This document shows positions 18,480 to 27,539 of a stretch of 54,909 bases of DNA, piece after piece; position 1 is the first letter of the stretch, and each line of letters starts with the position of its first letter. The position numbers were made by a program, and so were the translations under genes. This DNA is from Candidatus Aminicenantota bacterium. Lineage in GTDB: Bacteria > Acidobacteriota > Aminicenantia > UBA2199. The notes beneath the pieces were generated by a model. The model saw nothing but the letters and a program-made list of their open reading frames with translations. It did no database searches and was not told the DNA's origin. The DNA is taken from the NCBI GenBank assembly GCA_018262835.1, contig JADFDP010000007.1, forward strand, positions 1-54,909, read 5' to 3'.

Positions 18480-19496
18480 ATGGAAAACAGCGCGCAGCCA
18501 GCTTGGGACAAGAATTGGACGGCCTTGCTTGCCTGCCCTGCCTGCGGAGCCTCTCTTGCCATGAGCAAGGAAACCGAAATCATCTGCCCTTCATGCTCCG
18601 CCCGGTTCCCGATACGCGCCGGCGTCCCTGTGCTGCTGGCCAATCCCACAACCGCCGAGACGAAGACCCAGGAATTGTACAGTGATATATGGAACAGCTA
18701 TAAAAAGAAACAAAGGCGGCCGAGCGGCTATCACGCCCCGGCGACCTCCCATCTCGAATTGTTGAGAAAGGCTTCGGACAGCGAACTGGTGCAAGGAACG
18801 GCCGGCATCGATGCCGGCTGCGGAAACGGCGGATCCGCGACCTCCCTGGCCAGACAACACCCCGGTATCCGTTTTATCGGGATCGACCTGGCCGCAAGCT
18901 TGCAGATGGCCGCCATCCTCGCGGAAGACGTTCCCAACATTCGCTTTGTGCAGGGCAACCTGATGGCCCCGCCGCTGGCCAGGCAGGCCTTTGATTTTAT
19001 TTACTCTTTCGGCGTGCTTCATCACACCCGCGATCCGCAAACGGCTTTTCGCTCTCTGCTGGAAAGGCTGCGCCCGGGCGGCCGCATCACCCTTTTCGTC
19101 TACAAGGACTTCAGCGACCTGCCGCTGAAAAAAATACTGCTCGCGCCGGTCACATTGGCGCGCCGGCTCAGCACCCGGCTGCCGGCCCCCCTGTTGCGCA
19201 AATTCGCCTGGTGCGGAGCCCCCGTTGTTTATATTACGCTGACCTGGCCGGCAAGACTTTTGCGCTGGCTCCGCTTGAACCGCCTGGCCAGGCACATTCC
19301 CTACGGCACCTTTCCCGGCATCCGGGGGATCGCCGCCTCGCTGGAGGACCGCTTCGGCGCGCCGTATGAACACCGCTTTTCGCTTTCCGACCTCCAGGAG
19401 TGGGCGCGGGCAGCCGGGCTGGAGGAAGCGCGGGTCGTCGACTGCCTGCCCTGGGGCTTCTCCGGCCTGGTACTCAGCGGCCTTGCTCCTGCTTGA
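18480..19496 (+). CDS. SAM-dependent methyltransferase with N-terminal Trm112-like zinc ribbon
   Basis: 338 aa. The first about 55 residues form a Trm112/UPF0434-like ribbon with two knuckles (CPAC and CPSC), followed by the GVPVLL segment usual in this family. The methyltransferase domain has motif I GIDAGCGNGGSA and the post-II aspartate in FIGIDLA, then FDFIYSFGVLHH and LRPGG. The C-terminal part is hydrophobic and basic (about residues 210-265), suggesting membrane contact. The substrate is unknown; such fusions are common beside polyketide, lipid and surface-glycan genes. It is divergent from the radical SAM gene. Confidence 0.82.
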   Translation: MENSAQPAWDKNWTALLACPACGASLAMSKETEIICPSCSARFPIRAGVPVLLANPTTAETKTQELYSDIWNSYKKKQRRPSGYHAPATSHLELLRKASDSELVQGTAGIDAGCGNGGSATSLARQHPGIRFIGIDLAASLQMAAILAEDVPNIRFVQGNLMAPPLARQAFDFIYSFGVLHHTRDPQTAFRSLLERLRPGGRITLFVYKDFSDLPLKKILLAPVTLARRLSTRLPAPLLRKFAWCGAPVVYITLTWPARLLRWLRLNRLARHIPYGTFPGIRGIAASLEDRFGAPYEHRFSLSDLQEWARAAGLEEARVVDCLPWGFSGLVLSGLAPA

Positions 19497-19586
19497 AAAA
19501 CGCCACCCCGGCGCGAGGCTGGCATGAGCCGGCGCACGCTCTCTTGGCTCAACGGCAGGGAAAAATCAGGAAAGGCAGGTGTGAAC

Positions 19587-19637
19587 TAGGGTGAGTGACG
19601 GGACTTGAACCCGCAGCGATCGGATCCACAGTCCTGC
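19587..19637 (-). pseudogene. 3' half of a tRNA-His (displaced duplicate)
   Basis: The minus strand gives the T arm and 3' acceptor strand of the tRNA-His found at 21396-21471: 30 bases (19589-19618) are identical. The anticodon loop CTGTGGA is kept but its stem pairs at only three positions. No D arm or 5' acceptor strand is present, and the CCA position reads CTA. Similarity continues past the tRNA end to about 19558, matching the flank of the intact gene. This looks like an attachment-site-type duplication. Confidence 0.75.
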
Positions 19638-19991
19638 TCATATTTTCCCGAAACGCTATATTATCAAGCCTGTACGGCGTCCTGGGTACATATGCCTGTC
19701 GATCCACGGATGGAATCGGTTAAAATTCAAGCACACTGTTCTGCACAGTCCCCAAGGCCAAAACCCCTTATCCCATCGGCATCACCGCAGACTCCATTCC
19801 GCTTCGTCCCCTCAAAGAGAGGCGCTCACCCAAATTGCGTCTAGCCCACGTTGATACACACAAAACAGGAGAGGTCTACCCTAATGACGATCATCCTAGG
19901 AGGGAAAATGGATCAAAAATCACAAAAACCATCCCTGTCTTTCCATTTCTCCCCATTGAAAAAAAAATCATTGTAAATGAGCAATGGAGTC
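19638..19991. other. Non-coding stretch inside the tRNA-His-flanked segment
   Basis: Between the tRNA fragment and the converging end of the serine hydrolase gene no supported gene, integrase remnant or RNA was recognised. Its composition is less GC-rich than the surrounding core genes. Confidence 0.4.
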
Positions 19992-21182
19992 TCAGAGAGC
20001 ACCGTGAATGCGATCGACGACCGCTCGCATGATCAGGTCTATGGCCTCCTGGTGGCCGAGTCGGGGATTATCTGGGAGGATATTCCAACCTGTTACCACA
20101 AGGACTATGTCGTGCTCGGGCACGATGATCACTTTTTGACCGCCGAAACCGGAACCCGTCCAAGCGAAGCGGGAACCGTCGCCGTAGGGATAGAGCCACC
20201 ACATGAAGCCATATTTAACGCCGCTCTGGCCATCCTGGACATGGGGAGTGACGGATTCCACGATCCATTCCGAGGTGACAATCAGCTTGCCTTTCCAGGC
20301 TCCCTTTTTGAGAAAGAGGTACGCAATCTTCGCCAAGTCATGCGGATTCAGGTAGAGTCCCCCCTCTGTATCGATCAGTCCTGAAGGCGAACGCTTCCAA
20401 AAGTAGCGTTCTATGCCCAGCGGCGCGAAGAGATGCTCGGCAGCGTATTCCTCGATATCCCGACCTGTCGCCGCATGAAAAATATATGACAGGAGCTGCG
20501 CTTCACCACTGTTGTAGTTCAAGATAATTCCTGGTTCGCGAGCCATCTTCCGGTCGATGGCGAACTGCACCCAGTCAGAACTTGCTTCCATCAGGACACC
20601 GGTGTTGTTCGGATCTGTGTAGGGAAGGTCTTCGTTCCAATCGAACCCTCCGGTCATTGTCATTAAATGTCGAATGTTGATGCGGCGTTTGCGCACGTCT
20701 ATATTGGCCACCTTCGACTCGTCGAAAAACTTCAGGATTGGTGTCGCGAGATCGGGAAACTCCCCTCGTGCCACGGCCACTCCGATGATGACAGAGGTCA
20801 CCGTTTTCGTAACCGATTGCATCGAATGCAGGTCACCTCTACGGTAGAAAGGATGCCACCACGAGTTGAAGTAATTATACGGCCCGGTCGGATCATGGGC
20901 ATTGAACGCCCCAGGGGCTTGGGCCTGCTTGCCGTAGATCTGAATATAATCGTGCGGGTAAGAACGATCAAAGACCAGCCAGCCATGACGGATAACGAGT
21001 ATGCTATCGATATATCCATACTTGCCGGCGACGATATCAGCATCCAGCTCAGCCAGCACTTTGGGATTCAACCCAACTGCCTGCGGCGTCGATTTTGGCC
21101 AGAAATCAGGGCTCTGCGCTAAGGCAGCGTCCACCACAATTAAAATCCCTATTGCAACCAGAAAGAAGCTATAGTGGCGCAT
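19992..21182 (-). CDS. Exported serine hydrolase of the beta-lactamase (class C/EstB) family
   Basis: 396 aa with a signal peptide (MRHYSFFLVAIGILIVVDAALAQ). The catalytic SxxK motif is S123-VT-K126, and the second motif is YNS at 223-225 in place of YxN. The domain runs to near the C-terminus (TGSGFGGQKVIIVPE resembles the KTG-region strand). Family members hydrolyse esters, D-amino-acid peptides or, less often, beta-lactams; resistance activity cannot be inferred. Codon and base use are visibly less GC-rich than in neighbours. The gene is the only one between the tRNA-His gene and its displaced 3' copy, which suggests acquisition by transfer. Confidence 0.85.
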   Translation of the reverse strand: MRHYSFFLVAIGILIVVDAALAQSPDFWPKSTPQAVGLNPKVLAELDADIVAGKYGYIDSILVIRHGWLVFDRSYPHDYIQIYGKQAQAPGAFNAHDPTGPYNYFNSWWHPFYRRGDLHSMQSVTKTVTSVIIGVAVARGEFPDLATPILKFFDESKVANIDVRKRRINIRHLMTMTGGFDWNEDLPYTDPNNTGVLMEASSDWVQFAIDRKMAREPGIILNYNSGEAQLLSYIFHAATGRDIEEYAAEHLFAPLGIERYFWKRSPSGLIDTEGGLYLNPHDLAKIAYLFLKKGAWKGKLIVTSEWIVESVTPHVQDGQSGVKYGFMWWLYPYGDGSRFAWTGSGFGGQKVIIVPEHDIVLVVTGWNILPDNPRLGHQEAIDLIMRAVVDRIHGAL

Positions 21183-21395
21183 AGATCACTCCCTTTCAGA
21201 CAATTTGGAAAAAACTGCCGGAAAACCAATTTCCCCCATGATGGAATTTTGAGCATAATTATCTAAAATGTCAACGGAAGTTGAAGATTAGCAAGCAGGG
21301 CCGGGCTCCGGCTTCACTTCGTGATTGAGACACAATTTGGCACACACCCGTTCGGATTCGGGAAGGGAAAAATGGCTGGAAAGGCAGGCGGGAAC

Positions 21396-21471
21396 TGGGG
21401 TGAGTGACGGGACTTGAACCCGCAGCGGTCAGATCCACAGTCTGATACTCTACCATTGAGCTACACTCACC
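21396..21471 (-). tRNA. tRNA-His (GTG)
   Basis: Acceptor GTGAGTG/CACTCAC, D arm GCTC...GAGT, anticodon arm TCAGA-CTGTGGA-TCTGA with anticodon GTG, and T arm GCGGG-TTCAAGT-CCCGT. The extra 5' G (position -1, base 21471) that defines tRNA-His is encoded opposite C73, and the 3' CCA is genomic (21396-21398). Confidence 0.96.
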
Positions 21472-21481
21472 GCGCGGCTTA

Positions 21482-21510
21482 ATTGTATAGTATTGCCTCC
21501 CGGCTGTCAA
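21482..21510 (-). promoter_or_regulatory. Promoter of tRNA-His
   Basis: Minus-strand TTGACA (21505-21510), 17 bases, TACAAT (21482-21487), placed about ten bases before the tRNA 5' end. Near-consensus. Confidence 0.8.
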
Positions 21511-21578
21511 CATGGCTTCAGGGCCCTGATTCCCGGCCAATGCGGGAGAGACCTCTGGATTTTTCCGCCAAAGCGCAT

Positions 21579-21584
21579 TATAAT
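21579..21584 (+). promoter_or_regulatory. -10 element upstream of the DUF362 gene
   Basis: A perfect TATAAT 29 bases before the ATG; no recognisable -35. The ribosome binding site AAGGA follows at about 21600-21604. Confidence 0.45.
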
Positions 21585-21613
21585 GAAAAAAAACCGATCA
21601 AGGAAAACCGGCA

Positions 21614-22726
<1,113 letters not shown>

Positions 22727-22734
22727 CGACTGTT

Positions 22735-22840
22735 CTCGGCAGACGGCGTACGGCAGACGGTTTACGGCAATCGCATTCCCGCGACCCATTTTTTCGAGGA
22801 TTTCACTTCGTGCTAGCCGCCGTCAGCCCTTCGCCGTCCG
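22735..22840 (+). repeat. Degenerate intergenic repeat, copy A (inverted relative to copy B)
   Basis: Contains GTACGGCAGACGG (22748-22760) followed by ACGGCAATCGCATTC, then AGCCGCCGTCAGCC near 22815. The same order of blocks occurs on the opposite strand at 24287-24402, with GTACGGCAGACGG exact in both. The two copies flank the nitroreductase, tRNA-Arg and small secreted protein genes. Confidence 0.55.
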
Positions 22841-22850
22841 ACAAATTCCG

Positions 22851-23720
22851 CTACTGCTTCGTAAGATAACTGGCAACATATTCGAAATTCCCAGGCGTAT
22901 TGGGAATTTGTGGCTCCGCCGCCGCCCACTGGCCCGCCAGTCCCTGCTCGGTGGCCGCGAGCTGGAAATGGCACATGGCGATGCCCATGTCAATGCGCTG
23001 CAGGTCCGCAAAGGGCATCAAGGCGCCGTACGCTTTGTCGCGGCTCAGGAAAAAATGAAAGGCACCGTCTTTATGGATGACGCGCCAGGGCTGCTTGTTG
23101 GAAGCCGAAGGAGCCAGGCGCACGCAATTCAAAACCGGCGCCCATGGCGGCGATTTATCATCGGCCTGCGGCGTCGCCCAATCACTTTCGAAAAAAAGCT
23201 CTGCCGGACTTTTGCGCAGGCTGCCTCTGGCGCTCCAGCGCACCAGGCGGTCGCGCAGGGAACGCCTGTCTGCCGGGCGGCCCACGGCCACCACGGCCGG
23301 AAGCTGCTCATCCTCCCCCATGCCCAATGCCCTGCTGAAACGCCGGCGATCAAAGACGCCGCCGATCCAGCAGCTGCCCAGCTCGAGCGCAGTGGCATAA
23401 AGGACCGCCGCCTCCAGCGCGAAGCCGATGTCCTCCCAGGGGCGCGGCGCATTTTTTTTGACCAGGGCGCCCAGGTAGAAGCGCACCCCCTTGATCATGC
23501 CGTAACTGCCGGCGGAGAACAAATTCTCAGCCCGGACTTTCTCCTTATCGATGATGCCGAATCGGAGCCGGTTTTGAAAAGGCAGTTCCAGGCCGGCCGG
23601 AAATTTTTCCAAGGCCTCCAGTACTTCGCTTTCCAGGCCCTGGCCGTCGAAGCTGCGGCACGAAAAGCGTTTTTCTATCAGGTCCGCGACCGGCCGGTTG
23701 AAGGGAATGCGCATGGGCAT
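22851..23720 (-). CDS. Nitroreductase-family protein (putative TM-type)
   Basis: 289 aa. FMN-binding nitroreductase landmarks are present: an N-terminal basic motif (EKRFSCRSFDGQ) and the later VRLAPSASNKQPWRV, which is the phosphate-binding segment, plus RIDMGIAMCHFQLAA near the end. The order fits the TM1586-like group, in which two half-domains are fused. It probably reduces quinone or nitro-type compounds with NAD(P)H; the substrate is unknown. The start is set at ATG 23720, since a perfect extended -10 lies inside the longer open frame. No ribosome binding site precedes it, so translation may be leaderless. Confidence 0.8.
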   Translation of the reverse strand: MPMRIPFNRPVADLIEKRFSCRSFDGQGLESEVLEALEKFPAGLELPFQNRLRFGIIDKEKVRAENLFSAGSYGMIKGVRFYLGALVKKNAPRPWEDIGFALEAAVLYATALELGSCWIGGVFDRRRFSRALGMGEDEQLPAVVAVGRPADRRSLRDRLVRWSARGSLRKSPAELFFESDWATPQADDKSPPWAPVLNCVRLAPSASNKQPWRVIHKDGAFHFFLSRDKAYGALMPFADLQRIDMGIAMCHFQLAATEQGLAGQWAAAEPQIPNTPGNFEYVASYLTKQ

Positions 23721-23726
23721 GGGGAA

Positions 23727-23735
23727 ATTATAGCA
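23727..23735 (-). promoter_or_regulatory. Extended -10 directly before the nitroreductase start
   Basis: Minus-strand TGCTATAAT; the hexamer (23727-23732) ends six bases before the ATG at 23720, placing the expected transcript start at the start codon. Confidence 0.6.
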
Positions 23736-23748
23736 CATTTTGCCTTTC

Positions 23749-23777
23749 TTGCTGCAGGCGGAAAATCCGGTTATAAT
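23749..23777 (+). promoter_or_regulatory. Promoter of tRNA-Arg
   Basis: TTGCTG (23749-23754), 17 bases, TATAAT (23772-23777), 13 bases before the tRNA 5' end. Confidence 0.65.
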
Positions 23778-23790
23778 GATCTCAGCGGCC

Positions 23791-23863
23791 GCGCCCGTAG
23801 CTCAAAGGATAGAGCGGCAGCCTTCGAAGCTGCGCGTTGGGAGTTCGAGTCTCTCCGGGCGCA
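23791..23863 (+). tRNA. tRNA-Arg (TCG)
   Basis: Acceptor GCGCCCG/CGGGCGC, D arm AGCTC...GAGC, anticodon arm GCAGC-CTTCGAA-GCTGC with anticodon TCG, T arm GGGAG-TTCGAGT-CTCTC and discriminator A. CCA is not encoded, unlike the tRNA-His in this window. Confidence 0.95.
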
Positions 23864-23892
23864 AGCGCCCCGGGAGCGAAAATATTTTTTTT
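23853..23892 (+). terminator. Intrinsic terminator overlapping the tRNA-Arg 3' end
   Basis: CTCCGGGCGC (23853-23862) and GCGCCCCGGGAG (23865-23876) pair across AA with a two-base bulge, followed by an AT stretch with T8 at 23885-23892. The stem uses the tRNA acceptor strand, so termination and folding compete. Confidence 0.65.
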
Positions 23893-23936
23893 CACTTATG
23901 GTTGAGATTATTGAAGAAAACTTTTATTTAAATGTG

Positions 23937-24284
23937 ATGCCCGCAAAAAAAATCGCCTCGCTGTTCCTGCTCACCCTGGCGCTCCATGCCGGGAGCCAAA
24001 CCATACGCATTGAATTCCCCAACGGCGGGGAAGTTTTAAAAAGCGGCGGCCAGGCCCGGATCCTGTGGCGTTCACTGGGCGTCACCGGCAGCGTGGCCAT
24101 CCTGCTTTTCAAAAGCGGCGAACAGTACGCGATCATTGCCGCAGCGGTTCCGGACAGCGGCGCCTATGAATGGAAAATACCGGCCGACCAGCCCGACAGC
24201 GGTCAATACCGCTTGCGTATCTGCGCCCTCAGGGATCTGCGCATCAACGATTTTTCCGACCGCGATTTCGCCATCCACAAGTAG
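23937..24284 (+). CDS. Small secreted protein with a Kre9/KNH-like beta-sandwich domain
   Basis: 115 aa from ATG 23937; an in-frame ATG at 23898 would put a non-signal stretch first. A signal peptide (MPAKKIASLFLLTLALHAGS) is followed by a single domain. Its pattern is FPNGGEVLKSGGQARILW, VAILLFKSGEQYAII, GAYEWKIPADQPDSGQYRLRI and a final SDRDFAI, which matches the repeat found in Kre9/KNH1-type and many bacterial surface proteins. Those domains usually decorate large exported proteins; here it stands alone. Function unknown. No clear ribosome binding site. It is flanked by the tRNA-Arg terminator and repeat copy B. Confidence 0.72.
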   Translation: MPAKKIASLFLLTLALHAGSQTIRIEFPNGGEVLKSGGQARILWRSLGVTGSVAILLFKSGEQYAIIAAAVPDSGAYEWKIPADQPDSGQYRLRICALRDLRINDFSDRDFAIHK

Positions 24285-24286
24285 CT

Positions 24287-24402
24287 GCCGGACCTCGGCT
24301 GAAGGCATACGGCTGACAGCGGATGGCGGCGAGCAACAAGCGCATTCCTATATCTGAGAACGATGAATGCCGTTGCCCTTCAACCGTCTGCCGTACACCG
24401 AG
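24287..24402 (-). repeat. Degenerate intergenic repeat, copy B
   Basis: Read on the minus strand it gives GTACGGCAGACGG (24384-24396 on the plus strand as its complement), then AGGGCAACGGCATTC, and later CGCCGCCATCCGCTGTCAGCC. These are the same blocks, in the same order, as copy A at 22735-22840. Confidence 0.55.
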
Positions 24403-24438
24403 TTTCTGATCAGACCCCTGCTGGTTCATTACAACCCA

Positions 24439-24447
24439 TGCTATAAT
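24439..24447 (+). promoter_or_regulatory. Extended -10 promoter of the UvrA-like gene
   Basis: TGCTATAAT with no good -35; it ends 20 bases before the ATG at 24468, and no ribosome binding site is seen in between. Confidence 0.55.
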
Positions 24448-24467
24448 TGTCCTGGATCACAATCGCC

Positions 24468-27122
24468 ATGGAAAAGAACATCATCCTCAAAGGCATCCGC
24501 ACCAACAATTTGAAAAACATCGACGCCGCCGTTCCTTTGGGAAAGATCACGGCCATCGTCGGCGTCAGCGGCGCCGGCAAGTCATCGCTGGCTTTCCACA
24601 CCCTTTACGCCGAGGGCTACATCCGCTACATTGAATCCATTTCCCCCTACATCCGGCAATTTCTCGATCAAATCGAGAAGCCGGATATCGACCGGATCGA
24701 AAACCTGCCTCCGGCCATCGCTTTTCGCCAAAAAAAGCCGCATAAAAACCCCCGCTCCATCGTGGCCACGGCTTCCGACATTTTCGATTACCTGCGCATC
24801 CTGTATGCCAAGATAGCCGACTTCCACTGCCCGGGCTGCGGGGAAAAAATAAAAAAATTCAGCATCGACGAGGTGATCCAGGAATTGCTGGCGCTTGAGC
24901 CCGGCCAGGTGCAAATTTGTTTCCCCTATCGGGGCGACATCCCATTCCTGATCAATCGCGGTTATTATTTCCACGTCCGGGACGGTCACAAGGCCGATAT
25001 CAAAGGAATAAACGCGAACAAGCCGCTGCTGGTCCTTGTCGACGAGCTGGAAAACCGTCAGGAAAACCGCAGCCGCATTTTTGAAGCGGTCGACAGCGCC
25101 ATGGCCATGAGCCGGAACACGATCACGGTTTTTTACAACCGCGAGCCGCGCCATTTCACCTGCGGCTTTTTTTGCCCGCGCTGCCAGCAGGAATATGAAA
25201 GCCCCGACGAGAATCTCTTTTCCTTCAACAGCGCCCGGGGCGCCTGCCCGGAATGCAAGGGCTTCGGTGATGTGGCGACCATCGACCCCAGCCTGGTCCT
25301 GGATGAGAACCTTTCCCTGGCCGCCGGGGCGGTACTGCCCCTGAACACGCCGGCCAACCGGGAATACCGCGAGCTGCTTCTGCAAAACGCCAGCGCCGCA
25401 GGCATGGACCTGCAGCGGCCGCTGCGGGAATTCAGCGCCGCGGAAAAAGATTTCCTGCTCAAGGGCGACGGCCGCTTCAAGGGATTGGACGGACTTTTTG
25501 CCTATTTGCGCAAAAGGTCCTACTTGGTGCAGTCCCGCGTTTTTCTCAGCCGCTTCACCTCTTACCTGCCCTGCCCGGCCTGCGGCGGCAGCCGCTTCAA
25601 CCCCCTGGCTTTGTCATTCCGCATCCAGGGCCGAACCATCGCCGATTTTCTGGCCATGACCATCCGTGCCGCCGACGACTTCATCAAGACCCTGGACAAG
25701 AACCGCTACCGGAATAAAATTTCCCCGGACGTTTTCACTGAAATCGCCGCCAAGCTGAAATTCCTGATCCAGAGCCGCCTGCATTATATCCAGCTGAACC
25801 GGCCGACCTTCACCCTCTCCAAAGGCGAACAGCAGCGCATCAATCTGGCGTTCATTATGGGTTCCACCCTCTCCGATTCACTCCTGATCATCGACCAGCC
25901 TTCGGCCGACCTGCATCCGGCCGATTATGAAAAAATGATTTTTTTTCTGCAAAAACTGAAGGAAAACGGCAACACCATCGTCCTGGTCGAGCACAACCCG
26001 CGCCTCATCCGCTGTGCCGACCATGTCATGGAACTGGGACCGCGCGCCGGCAGCCAGGGCGGGCGAATCATCTACAGCGGCGGCATGGAGGAATTTTTCA
26101 ATTCGCAAAGCACGATAACCCAAAAGTATTTCCGGCAGAAAGCGGAGGCCTTTCCCGAAAAAAAATTTACCTCCGGGCTCATGACTTTCGAAAACGCCTG
26201 CGCCCACAACCTGAAAAACTTCAGCCTGCAAATTCCCCGCCAGGCGCTGACGGTCATTGCCGGAGTCAGCGGCGCCGGCAAAAGCACGCTTTTGTATGAT
26301 GAAATCTATCTGAAAAACAAGCGCATCCCCGGCATCGGCGAAACCGTTCACATCGACCCGGGGATCAGCCACATGCGCGGCAGCACCAATATTGCCGGTT
26401 TTTTTGACATATTCGCCCCGATCCGGGAGTTCTTTTCCGCCTTGCATCCCAGCCGCCTGCTGGGGTACCTGCCCGGCCACTTTTCTTTCAATTCGCCTCT
26501 GGGGCGCTGCCCGGAATGCAAAGGCCGCGGCCATCTGGAAATTGAAATGCAGTTTTTACCGGCCGTGAAAACCATTTGCGGCCATTGCCGCGGCAGCGGC
26601 TTTTCACCCGATGTGCTCAAAATCACGCACAAAAACAAAAGCATTGCCGACGTTCTGGCCATGAGCGTCAAGGAGTTCAGCGACGAACTGGCCGCGGAGA
26701 TCCCTCAGGTCAAAGCCGTTTTAAGCCACCTGCAGGACAATGAGATGGGTTACCTGCAGTTGGGGGAAAAGCTCGGCAGCTTGTCCACCGGCGAGCTGCA
26801 AAAGCTGAAATTGCTCAAATACTTGAACCTGGAAAAAGCGAACATGCTGTTTCTGCTGGATGAACCGTCCTTCGGCCTGCACGGGTACGACATCACCATC
26901 CTGCAAAAGCTCATCTCCCGCTTGCTGCAAAACCGCAACACCGTGATCGCCGTCGAGCACAATCTGGCCATGATCGCCGCCGCCGATTATGTCGTCGAGC
27001 TCGGTCCCGAGGGCGGCGCGGCAGGCGGGCATCTCGTTTTCAGCGGCAGTCCGGCCGGCATGCTGCGCAGTCGGAAATCCCTGACCGGGCAGTATCTGAA
27101 AAAATATTTAAAAAACACTTGA
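24468..27122 (+). CDS. Divergent UvrA-like ABC ATPase with degenerate first nucleotide-binding domain
   Basis: 884 aa with the full UvrA layout: P-loop 1 GVSGAGKSS at 32-40, an insertion with CxxC pairs (CPGC, CPRC, CPEC), signature 1 at about 450, Walker B 1 at 473-477, P-loop 2 from 599, a second zinc module (CPECKGRG, CGHCRGSG), signature 2 from 772 and Walker B 2 ending D798-E799. Differences from canonical UvrA are clear. Signatures read LSKGEQQR and LSTGELQK instead of LSGGEAQR. In the first domain the catalytic glutamate after the Walker B aspartate is glutamine (IIDQPSADLH, Q477). It is therefore a paralogue, possibly binding ATP in domain 1 without hydrolysis. Whether it acts in DNA repair, drug resistance or another role is unknown. 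It has its own promoter. Confidence 0.88.
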   Translation: MEKNIILKGIRTNNLKNIDAAVPLGKITAIVGVSGAGKSSLAFHTLYAEGYIRYIESISPYIRQFLDQIEKPDIDRIENLPPAIAFRQKKPHKNPRSIVATASDIFDYLRILYAKIADFHCPGCGEKIKKFSIDEVIQELLALEPGQVQICFPYRGDIPFLINRGYYFHVRDGHKADIKGINANKPLLVLVDELENRQENRSRIFEAVDSAMAMSRNTITVFYNREPRHFTCGFFCPRCQQEYESPDENLFSFNSARGACPECKGFGDVATIDPSLVLDENLSLAAGAVLPLNTPANREYRELLLQNASAAGMDLQRPLREFSAAEKDFLLKGDGRFKGLDGLFAYLRKRSYLVQSRVFLSRFTSYLPCPACGGSRFNPLALSFRIQGRTIADFLAMTIRAADDFIKTLDKNRYRNKISPDVFTEIAAKLKFLIQSRLHYIQLNRPTFTLSKGEQQRINLAFIMGSTLSDSLLIIDQPSADLHPADYEKMIFFLQKLKENGNTIVLVEHNPRLIRCADHVMELGPRAGSQGGRIIYSGGMEEFFNSQSTITQKYFRQKAEAFPEKKFTSGLMTFENACAHNLKNFSLQIPRQALTVIAGVSGAGKSTLLYDEIYLKNKRIPGIGETVHIDPGISHMRGSTNIAGFFDIFAPIREFFSALHPSRLLGYLPGHFSFNSPLGRCPECKGRGHLEIEMQFLPAVKTICGHCRGSGFSPDVLKITHKNKSIADVLAMSVKEFSDELAAEIPQVKAVLSHLQDNEMGYLQLGEKLGSLSTGELQKLKLLKYLNLEKANMLFLLDEPSFGLHGYDITILQKLISRLLQNRNTVIAVEHNLAMIAAADYVVELGPEGGAAGGHLVFSGSPAGMLRSRKSLTGQYLKKYLKNT

Positions 27123-27146
27123 CAAAAACATTTTATCAAATTAAAT
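27119..27146 (+). promoter_or_regulatory. Promoter of the acidic-protein gene, overlapping the UvrA-like stop codon
   Basis: TTGACA (27119-27124), 16 bases, TTAAAT (27141-27146). The surrounding run is markedly AT-rich, and AAAGGAG follows at 27167-27173. Confidence 0.5.
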
Positions 27147-27182
27147 AAAGACAATATTAAATCAGAAAAGGAGTGATTGCCG

Positions 27183-27539
27183 ATGGAACAGCTGGAAATC
27201 ATATCATGGCAGACGCTTGACACTTTAAAAGCGGCCGCTACCAAAGTCATAGAAGTGATCGGAGACCTGGACACGGATGAGCACATGTCGGTTTTTTGCT
27301 ATATCGAGGATGACTACCTGGAACTTTTTTACAGCGAATTGGACGCCAACTTCATCCGCCATTTTGAAGATGAAGATGAGTTCTATAAGGCCATCGAAAC
27401 ACGCAAAAACGAATTCGGTGAAGAGGATTTCGAAACCATGAACTATTACGAAGGAGAGGAGAATTTCGGCGACGAGGAATCCGAAGAAGATTTGGACGGT
27501 TTCGACCTCAAGGATGACGAAGAGGATGAGGATTATTGA
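27183..27539 (+). CDS. Small acidic protein of unknown function
   Basis: 118 aa with a compact N-terminal half (MEQLEIISWQTLDTL, VIGDLDTDEHMSVFCYIEDDYLELFYSEL) and a C-terminal tail of about 45 residues that is mostly Asp and Glu. I do not recognise the family. The tail suggests interaction with a basic partner such as nucleic-acid-binding proteins or ribosomes. The ATG at 27183 has a strong AAAGGAG nine bases upstream. A perfect 6-base hairpin (AACGGC/GCCGTT, 27539-27555) lies right after the stop, before atpZ; no T-run follows, so it may be a processing or partial attenuation site. Confidence 0.7.
   Translation: MEQLEIISWQTLDTLKAAATKVIEVIGDLDTDEHMSVFCYIEDDYLELFYSELDANFIRHFEDEDEFYKAIETRKNEFGEEDFETMNYYEGEENFGDEESEEDLDGFDLKDDEEDEDY

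Noticed and set aside
19587-19700. A second complete tRNA-His
   Set aside because: No D arm or 5' acceptor strand can be found upstream of the anticodon region, even allowing for an intron; only the 3' half is present.
24468-27122. Canonical UvrA
   Set aside because: Both ABC signatures and the first catalytic glutamate differ, and the protein is shorter; it is called a paralogue instead.
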